NCBI RefSeq assembly: GCF_000719265.1
Contig: NZ_JOFL01000008.1
Location: forward strand, 124,001-188,000
Reading direction: 5' to 3'
Source: Streptomyces roseoverticillatus
GTDB lineage: Bacteria; Actinomycetota; Actinomycetes; Streptomycetales; Streptomycetaceae
DNA length: 64,000 nucleotides
Below are positions 1 through 8,307 of this stretch, piece by piece (the first letter of the stretch is position 1; every line of letters starts with the position of its first letter). Under the pieces are notes generated by a model that saw only the letters and a list, made by a program, of their open reading frames with translations, did no database searches and had not been told where the DNA came from. Made by a program: the position numbers and the translations under genes.

Positions 1-472
1 CGCGTACCGGGAGGGCGACCGCACCGTGGTCCTCATCCCCGCGCGCATGTCGGAGGCCGAGGAGCAGCGCTGGGTCACGACGATGCTCGACAAGCTGGCG
101 GCCCAGGAGAGCAAGCGCATGCTCGGCGACGCCGAGCTCGCCGAGCGCGCCGCCCGCCTGTCCGGGCAGTACCTCGGCGGCAGGGCCCGCCCCGCGACCG
201 TCCGCTGGGTCACCAACCAGAACACCCGCTGGGGCTCGTGCACCCCCGCGGAGGGCAGCATCCGCCTCTCGCACCGGCTGCAGGGCATGCCCGAATACGT
301 CCTCGACTACGTCCTCCTGCACGAGCTGGCCCACCTGCTCGTCCCCGGTCACGGCCCCGGCTTCTGGCGGCTCCTCGACGCCTATCCGCGCACCGAGCGC
401 GCCCGCGGCTACCTCGAGGGCGTGGTGGCCGCCGACCGGCTGCCCCATCTCCCCGCAGCGCGCGGCGAATGA
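1..472 (+). CDS. YgjP/SprT-like (DUF45) zinc metallopeptidase, 5' partial
   Basis: The frame is already open at base 2 (A-Y-R-E-G-D-R-T), so the true start lies left of the window. The visible 156 residues carry LLHELAHLLVPGHGPGFW, a HExxH zinc site followed by a third ligand in GHGPGFW. This arrangement is typical of the YgjP/SprT-like M48-related family (COG1451), as is the upstream N-T-R-W-G-S-C motif. Members are cytosolic putative metalloproteases of unknown substrate. The gene ends just before a strong hairpin terminator. GTG at 26 is an internal codon and not the start. The fold assignment is secure; the substrate cannot be read from the sequence. Confidence 0.85.
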   Translation, partial: AYREGDRTVVLIPARMSEAEEQRWVTTMLDKLAAQESKRMLGDAELAERAARLSGQYLGGRARPATVRWVTNQNTRWGSCTPAEGSIRLSHRLQGMPEYVLDYVLLHELAHLLVPGHGPGFWRLLDAYPRTERARGYLEGVVAADRLPHLPAARGE

Positions 473-487
473 ACCGGACCCGGCGCT

Positions 488-513
488 GCCGCGTCCCCTT
501 CAGGGGACGCGGC
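488..513 (+). terminator. Rho-independent-type hairpin after the metallopeptidase gene
   Basis: A perfect 11-bp stem (488-498 with 503-513) closes a TTCA loop about 15 nt after the stop codon. No U tract follows, which is normal for GC-rich actinomycete terminators. Confidence 0.75.
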
Positions 514-613
514 CGGTCCTGAGTCGGATGATCCAGCCCTCAGCCGTTAGCCTGACGCAACGCATTCATCACACGTTTTCATCGCACGTTCGGATGGGGG
601 ACGGTCGTAACGC

Positions 614-2395
614 ATGGCCAGGGAATTCCAGCGCGGCCACAAGGCCAAGATCAGTGACCTGACGGCGGGGACCGATCTGTACGTGGGAGTGCAGATCGCG
701 GGTCCCGGCCTGACCTTCGACATCAGCTGTTTCGGCCTCGACGCCGCGGAGCGGCTCTCGGACGACCGGTACTTCGTCTTCTTCAACCAGCCCAAGTCGC
801 CCGAGGGCGCCATCCAGCAGCTCGGCGCGCAGGCCGGTGACACGGACTCCTTCCGCATCACCCTCGACCAGATCCCCCCGCACATCCAGCGCCTCAGCTT
901 CACGGCCACCCTCGACGGCGCCGGCCAGATGTCGCAGGTCGGCCCCGGCTACCTCCGCATCGTCGCGGGCGGCCAGGAGGTCGCACGCTATTCCTTCACC
1001 GGAACCGAGTTCAGCACCGAACGCGCGGTGATGCTCGGCGACGTCTACCTCAAGGACGTCTGGCGGTTCGCCGCCGTCGGCCAGGGCTTCGACGGCGGAC
1101 TGGAAGCGCTGCTGAGGAACTTCGGCGGCGAGGTGCTGGCGGAGGAACCCGAAAGCCAGGCAGCCCAGGCGCCCCAGGCGGCGCCCGCTCAGGCACCGGC
1201 CGCGGCGCCCGCGTTCGCCCCTCCGCAGCAGACGACCCCGCCCCCGGCCTTCGCCGCGCCCGCGGCACCGTCCCCCGCGCCCGCACCGCCCCAGGCTCCC
1301 GCCCCGGTGCCCGGGCCCGCCCACCAGGCCCACACGCCGCCGCCCCACCAGGGCTTCCCGCCCCCGCCCGGCAGCACCCCGCCCCCGGCACCGCCCGCCG
1401 GGCAGATGCACGCCGCGCCGACCCTGGCCGCGGGGATCGCCCCTCCGGGCTTCTTCAACGACCCGGGCGCCTCGTCCGGCGGCGGCCAGCTCCCGCCGCC
1501 GCCCGGCCCGCCCGGCGTCCCCGGCGTCCCCGGCCAGCCGGCCCCGTACGGCCAGCAGCCCGCCCCCTACGGCCAGCCCGGCCAGCAGCCCTACGGCCAG
1601 CCCCAGGCACCGCACCAGCCGCCCCAGCAGCACGCGCCCTACCCGGGCCAGCCGTACCCCGCGGCCCCGCAGCACGGCCAGCCCTACCCGGGCCAGCCCG
1701 CCCCGTACGGCCAGCCGGCCGGCGCCGCGGGCGCGGCAGGCGTCCAGGCGGCCCTGCAGAAGTACCGCGAAGTGCCCACCGGACAGCGCTGGACCCTGCA
1801 GAACCCCAAGCTCGTCCGCGTCGACCTCGGCATCGACGGCCAGCCCGTGCTCGCCCGCCAGGGCAGCATGGTGCTCTACCAGGGCAAGGTCGAGTTCGGC
1901 TACAAGGGCGCCGGCTTCGCCGGCCGCATCGTGGGCAACGCCACCGGCCAGGAGCTGCAGCTGATGCGCTGCACCGGCCGCGGCCAGGTCTTCCTCGCCG
2001 AGAACGCCGCCCATGTGCACCCCATCGAGCTCCAGGGCGACGCCATCTGCGTCTCCGCGGAGTCCGTGCTCGCCTTCGACGAGACGCTCCAGCACGAGGT
2101 CCGCCGGATCGAGGGCCACGGCATCCCCGGCGGCGCCCTGTTCACCATGCAGTTCCAGGGCCAGGGCACCGTCGTCGTCAAGACCCACGGCACGCCCGTC
2201 GTCCTGCCGGTCACCCCCTCGACCTACGTGGACAGCAACGCGATCGTCGCCTGGTCCGCGGGCGCCCAGGTGATCATCTCCAGCCAGGTGCGGCTGCGCC
2301 GCAGCTCCTTCCCGGGCCACAGCGGAGAAGCAGTGAACCTCCAGTTCCGGGGCGCTCCCGGCAATTTCGTCGTCGTCCAGCCCTACGAGGTCTGA
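614..2395 (+). CDS. TerD-domain / AIM24-domain fusion protein
   Basis: The 593-residue protein has three parts. Residues about 1-180 resemble TerD, the Ca2+-binding tellurite and stress-resistance fold (KISDLTAG, FDISCFGLD, FNQPKSPEG). Residues about 185-370 form a Pro/Ala/Gln/Gly-rich linker with repeated PYGQP and PYPGQP units. Residues about 375-593 form an AIM24-type beta domain (LVRVDLG..VLARQGSMVLYQGKVEFGYKGAG, ending NFVVVQPYEV). AIM24 proteins are named after a mitochondrial biogenesis factor; the bacterial function is unknown. Two further AIM24 genes follow at 17-nt and 16-nt gaps, so the three are probably one operon. ATG 614 begins the TerD homology (MAREFQRGHKAKI). No signal peptide is seen, so the product is probably cytosolic or peripheral. 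Confidence 0.88.
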   Translation: MAREFQRGHKAKISDLTAGTDLYVGVQIAGPGLTFDISCFGLDAAERLSDDRYFVFFNQPKSPEGAIQQLGAQAGDTDSFRITLDQIPPHIQRLSFTATLDGAGQMSQVGPGYLRIVAGGQEVARYSFTGTEFSTERAVMLGDVYLKDVWRFAAVGQGFDGGLEALLRNFGGEVLAEEPESQAAQAPQAAPAQAPAAAPAFAPPQQTTPPPAFAAPAAPSPAPAPPQAPAPVPGPAHQAHTPPPHQGFPPPPGSTPPPAPPAGQMHAAPTLAAGIAPPGFFNDPGASSGGGQLPPPPGPPGVPGVPGQPAPYGQQPAPYGQPGQQPYGQPQAPHQPPQQHAPYPGQPYPAAPQHGQPYPGQPAPYGQPAGAAGAAGVQAALQKYREVPTGQRWTLQNPKLVRVDLGIDGQPVLARQGSMVLYQGKVEFGYKGAGFAGRIVGNATGQELQLMRCTGRGQVFLAENAAHVHPIELQGDAICVSAESVLAFDETLQHEVRRIEGHGIPGGALFTMQFQGQGTVVVKTHGTPVVLPVTPSTYVDSNAIVAWSAGAQVIISSQVRLRRSSFPGHSGEAVNLQFRGAPGNFVVVQPYEV

Positions 2396-2412
2396 GGGAG
2401 CCCGCGAAGACC

Positions 2413-3096
2413 ATGAACCAGACACCGATCCAGGGCTATGCCCCCACACCCGTCACCGCCCGCATGGAGAACCACGGCAGCAGCATGCTGAAGGTCGCCA
2501 TGCAGACCGGCCAGGACCTCTTCGCCCGCACCGGCTCGATGGTCGCCTACGAGGGCTACGTCCAGTACGACCCGAACCCGCCCGCGGTCCGCCAGATGGC
2601 CTCCCAGTGGCTCACCGGCGAGGGCATGCCCCTCATGCGCTGCCACGGCGACGGCCTGCTCTACCTCGCCGACTACGGCGCCGACGTCGTCTGCCTCCAG
2701 CTCAACGGCGACTCCCTCTCCGTCAACGGCACCAACGTCCTCGCCTTCGACGCCCACCTCCAGTGGGGCGTCGAGCGCGTCAAGGGCATGGCCAAGTTCG
2801 CCGGGCAGGGCCTGTTCAACGTCGGCATCAGCGGCACCGGCTGGGTCGCCCTCACCTCCCGCGGCACCCCGATCGTCGTGGACTGCGGGCGCGGCGACGA
2901 CGAGACCTACGTCGACCCCGACGCGCTCGTCGCCTGGTCCAGCAACCTCAGGATGAAGGGCAAGCGCAGCTTCAAGGCCTCCTCCCTGATCGGCCGGGGC
3001 AGCGGCGAGGCCTACCAACTGGGCTTCTCCGGCGAGGGCTTCGTGGTCGTACAGCCCAGCGAGGACAGCACCGACCGGCTCCGGGCGCGGGGCTGA
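2413..3096 (+). CDS. AIM24 family protein
   Basis: A 227-residue stand-alone AIM24 domain with the family pattern of an early G-SMVAYEGYVQY strand, a central L-M-R-C-x-G-x-G-x-L-Y-L-A-D segment, and a terminal GFVVVQPSE strand. It lacks the TerD domain and linker of its upstream neighbour. It starts 17 nt after that gene with a purine-rich stretch (GAGGGAGC) before the ATG, and it is 16 nt from the next AIM24 gene. It is probably one of a three-gene beta-sandwich set acting together. The biochemical role is unknown, and no signal peptide or membrane segment is visible. Confidence 0.85.
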   Translation: MNQTPIQGYAPTPVTARMENHGSSMLKVAMQTGQDLFARTGSMVAYEGYVQYDPNPPAVRQMASQWLTGEGMPLMRCHGDGLLYLADYGADVVCLQLNGDSLSVNGTNVLAFDAHLQWGVERVKGMAKFAGQGLFNVGISGTGWVALTSRGTPIVVDCGRGDDETYVDPDALVAWSSNLRMKGKRSFKASSLIGRGSGEAYQLGFSGEGFVVVQPSEDSTDRLRARG

Positions 3097-3112
3097 GGGG
3101 AACGAGGACACC

Positions 3113-3871
3113 ATGCAGAGCCCGCTTTTCGGCTTCACCGAGGCCCAGACGCAGGACCGCTACGCCCTGCAGAACCCGCAGATGCTGCGCGTCTCCCTCA
3201 CCGGCCACGACGACGTCCTCGCCCGCAAGGGCTCGATGGTCGCCTACCAGGGCCTGATCGAATTCGACGGCGAGTACCAGACCCGCGGCCAGCAGAACGC
3301 CCGCGCCCGCACCGGCGAGGGCCTCGACCTGATGCGCTGCTCGGGGCAGGGCACCGTCTACTTCGCCAACCTGGCCCAGCACGTCCACGTCGTCGACGTC
3401 GACCGCGACGGCCTGACCGTGGACGGCGCCTACGTCCTCGCCCTGGACTCCACGCTGCACTGGGAGACCATCGCGGTCGACAGCCAGTACGGGATCTCCG
3501 GCACCGGCTCGTACCAGCTCAACATCAGCGGCCAGGGCAAGGTCGCCCTGATGACCTCCGGGCAGCCCCTGATGCTGCAGGTCACCCCCGACCGGTTCGT
3601 CAGCGCAGACGCGGACGCCGTGATCGCCTGGTCGACGTCCCTGCGCGTGCAGATGCAGGCCCAGACGTCGTCCTCCGGCGTTTGGCGGCGCCGCGGCAGC
3701 ACGGGGGAGGGCTGGGAGCTGAACTTCGCCGGCAACGGTTACGCCCTCGTCCAGCCCAGCGAGCTGCTGCCGCCCCAGGGCGCCGAGATCGGCCAGGGGC
3801 TCATGGCCCAGTACGGCCTCGGCCAGCAGGGCGCGCACGGGCAGAACCAGGGCAACATCTGGTCCAACTGA
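3113..3871 (+). CDS. AIM24 family protein
   Basis: The third tandem AIM24 protein (252 residues) has LARKGSMVAYQGLIEFDG near residue 35, DLMRCSGQGTVYFANLAQ in the middle, and NGYALVQPSELLP near the end. A Gln/Gly-rich tail (about residues 225-252) replaces the tidy C-terminus of the second paralogue. ATG follows GGGGAACGAGGACACC, which gives an acceptable ribosome site. The operon ends at a strong bidirectional hairpin 30 nt downstream. The three copies look like an old duplication series, since they share the strand pattern but little exact sequence. Function is unknown. Confidence 0.85.
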   Translation: MQSPLFGFTEAQTQDRYALQNPQMLRVSLTGHDDVLARKGSMVAYQGLIEFDGEYQTRGQQNARARTGEGLDLMRCSGQGTVYFANLAQHVHVVDVDRDGLTVDGAYVLALDSTLHWETIAVDSQYGISGTGSYQLNISGQGKVALMTSGQPLMLQVTPDRFVSADADAVIAWSTSLRVQMQAQTSSSGVWRRRGSTGEGWELNFAGNGYALVQPSELLPPQGAEIGQGLMAQYGLGQQGAHGQNQGNIWSN

Positions 3872-3900
3872 GCCCCGGCGGTACGCCGAAGGGGCACACG

Positions 3901-3933
3901 TAAGGGGCGGTCACCATGGGTGACCGCCCCTTA
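3901..3933. terminator. Bidirectional terminator between convergent AIM24 and Nudix genes
   Basis: A perfect 15-bp stem (3901-3915 with 3919-3933) and a 3-nt loop, flanked by TAA and TTA, lie between the convergent stop codons. The symmetry suits termination in both directions. Confidence 0.85.
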
Positions 3934-3958
3934 CGCAGCAGAGCACATCAGCCGGCTC

Positions 3959-4480
3959 TTACAGCCGCTCCAGCGTGCGCCGCAGCAGCTCCACTACCGA
4001 GTCGTCGGCGACGTCGCCCACCTCGGCGTACGGGAACCAGCGCAGGTCCAGCGACTCGTCGCTGATGGCCTCCGTCGCCCCGGCCGGCACCAGCGCCGCG
4101 TACTGCACGTCCAGGTGCCAGTTGCAGGGCGACGGGATCGGGTGCCGGTCCAGCCGCACGGGGCCGCCCGGCAGCAGCGTCAGGCCGGCGATCCCGGACT
4201 CCTCCGTGGCCTCCCGCAGCGCGGCGGCCTCGACCGTCGCGTCACCGGGCTCGCAGTGGCCGCCCATCTGCAGCCACATCCGCAGCTTGCGGTGGAGGGT
4301 GAGCAGCACCTGCCCGCGCGAGGGGTCGATCACCAGGGCGCTCGCCGTGACGTGCCCGGCCCCGCAGGGCTTCCACATGCCGTCCGGGTGGGCCGCCAGG
4401 TGATCCAGATAGAGCCCGCGCAGCTCCTCCTGGTCCGCGTACTCCTTCAGCACGCGGACCGCGTCGTCGTGCAGGCTCAC
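3959..4480 (-). CDS. Nudix hydrolase
   Basis: The 173-residue protein has a Nudix box around residues 73-97 (GGHCEPGD..ALREATEESGI), the Mg2+-binding helix that hydrolyses nucleoside diphosphate derivatives. The spacing before REATEESG is one residue longer than the textbook GX5EX7REUXEE pattern, a variant seen in a GGHCEPGD-type subgroup. Substrate specificity cannot be read. Its GTG start overlaps the stop of the upstream DUF2342 gene by 4 nt (GTGA), so the two are translationally coupled. The gene ends against the bidirectional hairpin. Confidence 0.85.
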   Translation of the reverse strand: MSLHDDAVRVLKEYADQEELRGLYLDHLAAHPDGMWKPCGAGHVTASALVIDPSRGQVLLTLHRKLRMWLQMGGHCEPGDATVEAAALREATEESGIAGLTLLPGGPVRLDRHPIPSPCNWHLDVQYAALVPAGATEAISDESLDLRWFPYAEVGDVADDSVVELLRRTLERL

Positions 4481-5904
4481 TTCTTGTCGTCACCCTTGCC
4501 GTCGGCCCCGGGCTCCTCGCCCTTCTCGTCCTCGGCACCCTGCTCGCCCTTGCCCCGGGCGGCCTCGCCGAGCATCTTGTCGATCTCGGAGAAGTCCAGG
4601 TGCTCGCGGTGGACGAAGCCGTCCGGGTCGTCCAGGTCGGCCGCCGTCGGCAGCATGTCCGGGTGCTCCCAGAGGGCGTCACGGCCCTCCGGGCCGCGCG
4701 CGTCCGCCAGCGAGGCCCACAGCCGGGAGGCGTCCCGCAGCCGGCGCGGCCGCAGCTCCAGGCCGATCAGCGTGGCGAAGGTCTGCTCCGCCGGACCGCC
4801 GGAGGCGCGCCGCCTGCGCAGCGTCTCGCGCAGGGCGCCGGCCGACGGCAGGTGCGGCGCGGCGGCCGCGTGCACGACGGCGTCCACCCAGCCTTCGACG
4901 AGCGCCAGGGCGGTCTCCAGCCGGGCCAGGGCCGCCTTCTGCTCCGGCGAGTCCTCCGGCTGGAACATGCCCTGCTGGAGGGCCTCCTGCAGCTGCTCGG
5001 GGTGGGTGGGGTCGAGCTGGCCGACCACGTCCTCCAGCTTGGCCGTGTCGACCTTGATGCCGCGGGCGTAGCCCTCGACGGCACCGAAGAGGTGCGAGCG
5101 CAGCCACGGCACGTGCGCGAAGAGCCGCTGGTGGGCCGCCTCGCGCAGGGCCAGGTAGAGCCGGACCTCGTCCAGCGGGACGCCCAGGCCCTCGCCCAGC
5201 GCCGCGATGTTCACCGGGAGCAGCGCGGCCTTGCCCGCGGGGCCCAGCGGCAGGCCGATGTCGGTGGAACCGACGACCTCGCCCGCCAGCACGCCCACGG
5301 CCTGGCCGATCTGCGTGCCGAACATGGCGCCGCCCATGGAGCGCATCATGCCGAGCAGCGGGCCCGCCATGGCCTGCATCTCCTCGGGCAGCACGCCGCC
5401 CATCGCCGCGCCCACGCGCTCGGCGACCGGGTCCACGAGCTCCTTCCACACCGGGAGGGTCGCCTCGACCCACTCGGCGCGGCTCCAGGCCACCGCCGTG
5501 CCCGAGCCCTGCGGCAGGGACGTCACGCCGTCCAGCCACAGGTCGGCCAGGCGCACGGCCTCCTCGACCGCGGACCGCTCGCCGGAGGTGACGCTCGCGT
5601 CCTTGGTGCCGTCGGCGGTGCCCTGCGCGACGGTCTTGCGGGCGATGTCCTTGGCCATGTCCCAGTTCACCGGGCCGCCCTCGTAGGAGAGCATCTGCCC
5701 GAGCTGCTGGAAGGCCGCCCCGAGATCACCGGGGTTCATCGACCCGAACATCGCGGCGAAGGGGTTGTCCCCGGCGTCCGGCCCGCCGAACCCGAACGGA
5801 TTCGCAGGCCCCTGGCCGCCCTGGCCCTCGCCCTTCTTCTTGCCGTCGCCGCCGTTCTCGGGCTCCTCCGGCGGAAGACTGAATCCGAATGGGGTGTCAC
5901 TCAC
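4477..5904 (-). CDS. DUF2342 zincin-like protein
   Basis: The 475-residue protein has a low-complexity Gly/Lys N-terminus ending in NPFGFGGPDAG. A long helical body follows with the DUF2342 hallmarks: GMMRSMGGAMFGTQIGQAVG, a Q-I-G-Q-A-V-G segment, and LREAAHQRLFAHVPWL. The last resembles a degenerate HExxH helix in this zincin-like family. The C-terminus is acidic and Lys-rich. I chose GTG 5904 (V-S-D-T-P-F-G-F) because GAGGAAA lies about 6 nt upstream; an ATG at 5937 is possible but has no ribosome site. The Nudix gene overlaps its 3' end. Protease activity is unproven for the family. Confidence 0.82.
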   Translation of the reverse strand: MSDTPFGFSLPPEEPENGGDGKKKGEGQGGQGPANPFGFGGPDAGDNPFAAMFGSMNPGDLGAAFQQLGQMLSYEGGPVNWDMAKDIARKTVAQGTADGTKDASVTSGERSAVEEAVRLADLWLDGVTSLPQGSGTAVAWSRAEWVEATLPVWKELVDPVAERVGAAMGGVLPEEMQAMAGPLLGMMRSMGGAMFGTQIGQAVGVLAGEVVGSTDIGLPLGPAGKAALLPVNIAALGEGLGVPLDEVRLYLALREAAHQRLFAHVPWLRSHLFGAVEGYARGIKVDTAKLEDVVGQLDPTHPEQLQEALQQGMFQPEDSPEQKAALARLETALALVEGWVDAVVHAAAAPHLPSAGALRETLRRRRASGGPAEQTFATLIGLELRPRRLRDASRLWASLADARGPEGRDALWEHPDMLPTAADLDDPDGFVHREHLDFSEIDKMLGEAARGKGEQGAEDEKGEEPGADGKGDDKK

Positions 5905-6095
5905 GGGTTTCCTCGGCTCGTAGGGCCGCCGGCACACGACCGGCGGCGAATGCCCGACATCACCACCAGCCTAGACACCTCACCGGTATCCGGGCTTGGT
6001 GCTTCGCCGACCCGGGGCCTGCGGCAGGATGGACGTCACCTGGTCCGTACGCGTCATCTCTCGTACGTACTGAAGACAACCGCTGGAGACGCCCG

Positions 6096-7223
6096 GTGAG
6101 TTCCCCCGACCCAGAAGTTCGCGCAGCGCGAAACGGTTCCGCGCGAGACAGTACGAGCCCGCACGGCGGCCGACGGCCCGTCGTCGCGGTCACCGGTGCC
6201 GCCCGCGGCGTCGGCGCCCTGCTCACGCAGCGGCTCGCCGTGTCCGAGCACATCAAGCAGGTCGTGGCGATCGACGAGCGCCGCGGCGACGTGACCGAGG
6301 CGCAGTGGCACGTGCTCGACGTCCGCGACCCGGCGATCGCCGAGAAGCTGCGCGGCGCCGACGTCGTGGTGCACCTCGCCCTCGACCTCGATCTGGAGAC
6401 CGACCCCGCCGCCCGCACCGCCTACAACGTGCGCGGCACCCAGACCGTCCTCACCGCCGCCGCGGCCGCCGGGGTGCACCGCGTCGTGCTGTGCACCTCC
6501 GCGATGGTCTACGGGGCCCTGCCCGACAACGACGTGCCGCTCGCCGAGGACGCCGAGCTGCGCGCCACCGCCGAGGCCACCGGCGTCGGCGACCTGCTGG
6601 AGATCGAGCGGCTCGCCCGGCGGGCGCCGCGCGCCCACCCCGGCCTGAACGTCACCGTCCTGCGGCCCGCGGTCCTCGTCGGCGGCACCGACACGGCCCT
6701 GACCCGCTACTTCGAGTCGCCCCGCCTCCTGGTCGTCGCCGGATCCCGGCCGACCTGGCAGTTCTGCCACGTGGAGGACCTGGTCAGCGCCCTGGAGTTC
6801 GCCGCCCTGGAGAAGGCCGAGGGCGAGCTCGCGGTCGGCTGCGACGGCTGGCTGGAGCAGGAGGAGGTCGAGGAGCTCTCCGGCATCCGCCGCATGGAGC
6901 TGCCCTCCGCCGTCGCCCTCGGGGCGGCTTCCCGGCTGCACCGCCTCGGCCTGACGCCGTCGCCCGCCGGCGACCTCGAGTACACGATGCACCCGTGGGT
7001 GGTCAGCGGGAGCCGGCTGCACGAGGCGGGCTGGCGGCCGCGCTGGACGAACGAGGAGGTCCTCGCCGAGCTGCTGGAGGAGGTCTCCGGCCGGCACACG
7101 GTCGCGGGCCGCCGCCTCGGCCGCAAGGACGCCACCGCCGCGGGCGCCGCGGGGGCGACCGTGGCACTGCTGGGCACCGCCGCGCTCGTCCGCCGGGCCC
7201 GCAAGGCGCGCCGCCGGCTCTAG
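6096..7223 (+). CDS. SDR-family NAD(P)-dependent epimerase/dehydratase-like protein
   Basis: The 375-residue protein has an extended-SDR Rossmann N-terminus. VVAVTGAARGVGALL (about residues 26-40) supplies the TGxxGxxG nucleotide loop, and DVVVHLALD and VLCTSAMVYGALP follow. A classical YxxxK pair is not obvious, since the region corresponding to the active Tyr reads differently, so catalysis is uncertain. A hydrophobic segment near the C-terminus (AAGATVALLGTAALV) precedes a basic tail (RRARKARRRL), which suggests a C-terminal membrane anchor. GTG 6096 was chosen for the GGAG 8 nt upstream. Confidence 0.8.
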   Translation: MSSPDPEVRAARNGSARDSTSPHGGRRPVVAVTGAARGVGALLTQRLAVSEHIKQVVAIDERRGDVTEAQWHVLDVRDPAIAEKLRGADVVVHLALDLDLETDPAARTAYNVRGTQTVLTAAAAAGVHRVVLCTSAMVYGALPDNDVPLAEDAELRATAEATGVGDLLEIERLARRAPRAHPGLNVTVLRPAVLVGGTDTALTRYFESPRLLVVAGSRPTWQFCHVEDLVSALEFAALEKAEGELAVGCDGWLEQEEVEELSGIRRMELPSAVALGAASRLHRLGLTPSPAGDLEYTMHPWVVSGSRLHEAGWRPRWTNEEVLAELLEEVSGRHTVAGRRLGRKDATAAGAAGATVALLGTAALVRRARKARRRL

Positions 7224-7249
7224 CGGCCCCCGGGGCCTCCAGGGGCTCC

Positions 7250-7267
7250 CGGGCCCGCACGGGCCCG
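7250..7267. terminator. Weak hairpin in the SDR-moaE intergenic region
   Basis: CGGGCCCG occurs twice only 2 nt apart. It is self-complementary, so it can form a short GC hairpin, and more GGGCCC runs follow. It may be a terminator or simply palindromic GC-rich sequence. Confidence 0.35.
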
Positions 7268-7359
7268 CGCAGGGCCCGTAGGGCCGCCCAGGAGCCTTCT
7301 CGTACGGCTGTTTGGAAGGCCGGTCCTCGCCCACGCCCTCCGTACGGCACGATGGGGCC

Positions 7360-7818
7360 ATGGCCCGTACGTACGATCACCCCGGCGAGCTCGCCGCGGC
7401 GGACCCGGTCCGCCTGCTGGCGGTGCGCGACACCCCCCTGTCCGTGGACGAGGTCTTCTCGGCCGTGGGCGACCACGCCGCGGGAGGCACCGCGCTCTTC
7501 GTGGGCACGGTGCGCGACCACGACGGGGGCGCGGGCGTCCGCGGACTCGGCTACTCCGCCCATCCCACCGCGGAGGCGGAGCTGCGCCGCGTCGCGGAGA
7601 AGGTCGCGGCGGACTTCCCGGTGCGGGCGCTGGCGGCGGTGCACCGCGTGGGCGACCTGGAGATCGGTGACCTGGCCGTCGTGGTGGCCGTTTCGTGTCC
7701 CCACCGGGCGGAGGCGTTCGAGGCCTGCCGCCGGCTCATCGACGACCTCAAGCGCGAGGTCCCGATCTGGAAGCACCAGGTGTTCCAGGACGGCACCGAA
7801 GAGTGGGTGGGTGTTTAG
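7360..7818 (+). CDS. moaE: Molybdopterin synthase catalytic subunit MoaE
   Basis: The 152-residue product matches MoaE, which inserts dithiolene sulphur into precursor Z with MoaD to form molybdopterin. Hallmarks are ALFVGTVRDHDGG (about residues 46-58), the internal HRVG..IGDLAVVVAVSCPHR block, and KREVPIWKHQ near the C-terminus. That last block holds the active-site lysines. ATG 7360 gives the normal family length; a longer TTG-start reading from 7312 has no homology. No other molybdenum cofactor gene is nearby, so this is a stand-alone gene. CACGAT lies 6 nt before the ATG and might be a weak leaderless -10 box. Confidence 0.93.
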   Translation: MARTYDHPGELAAADPVRLLAVRDTPLSVDEVFSAVGDHAAGGTALFVGTVRDHDGGAGVRGLGYSAHPTAEAELRRVAEKVAADFPVRALAAVHRVGDLEIGDLAVVVAVSCPHRAEAFEACRRLIDDLKREVPIWKHQVFQDGTEEWVGV

Positions 7819-7829
7819 GGATGGGGGCA

Positions 7830-7849
7830 CCCCCAGCGGTAGCTGGGGG
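7830..7849. terminator. Streptomyces-type CCCCCAGC/GCTGGGGG hairpin
   Basis: A perfect 8-bp stem with a GGTA loop lies about 12 nt after the moaE stop. Hairpins of this sequence are, from general experience, common between Streptomyces genes. It probably terminates moaE. Confidence 0.6.
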
Positions 7850-8011
7850 AGGGTGGGGGCGTAGCCCCCGTAAACAGGCCTGGCGGAGGAATGGCCTGAA
7901 GGATCGCTTCCGGTTGCGTAACCGGCCCCCTGACGTGAGCGTTGAGTGTGCGAAAGACTAATCTGCTCATCGGTCTTTTCAGTGGCGGTGTCCGGGGGTC
8001 GGGAGGTCGGT

Positions 8012-8182
8012 ATGTCGGCACTCGTGTGGTTGCTGATTCCGGTTGCTGCGGCCGTCGTTGCTCTGCTGTGGGGCACCTGGGCCGCCCGTAACCGCAAGGC
8101 CGGGGACATCTCCGAGCTCGCCGGCTACGCACGGTTCCGCGAGGCGATGGAGCGCTCGGATTCCGGTACCGGAGTCTCCTGA
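8012..8182 (+). CDS. Small single-pass membrane protein
   Basis: A 56-residue protein with one transmembrane helix (about residues 4-26, WLLIPVAAAVVALLWGTWAA) and a short hydrophilic tail with charged residues (GDISELAGYARFREAME). ATG 8012 has GGGAGGT 5 nt upstream, a clear ribosome site; the longer reading from 7946 lacks one. It lies 124 nt before the YlbL-type protease gene. I do not recognise a named family. Short proteins of this layout beside YlbL homologues may be conserved in the genus, but that is an inference. Confidence 0.7.
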   Translation: MSALVWLLIPVAAAVVALLWGTWAARNRKAGDISELAGYARFREAMERSDSGTGVS

Positions 8183-8294
8183 CGCGCCCCCCGGCTCGCG
8201 CCGGAGCGCGGGTCCGGATACGGGAGCCCCCGGCGGCCTCCCCGTCCGCTCCCCGGACGGACCGCCCCGCGGGTGGACTGTCAGACCCGTCCCG

Positions 8295-8307
8295 TACTGT
8301 CGTTCCA
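8295..8307 (+). promoter_or_regulatory. Leaderless-type -10 box for the YlbL gene
   Basis: TACTGT (8295-8300) lies 6 nt before ATG 8307, and no Shine-Dalgarno is present. The spacing puts +1 on or beside the A of the start codon. A weak TGGACT at about 8274 could act as -35. Confidence 0.55.

Noticed and set aside
569..2449. A 626-codon minus-strand frame opposite the TerD-AIM24 gene
   Set aside because: Low-complexity Gly/Arg/Leu sequence with no motif; the plus-strand frame has two recognisable domains.
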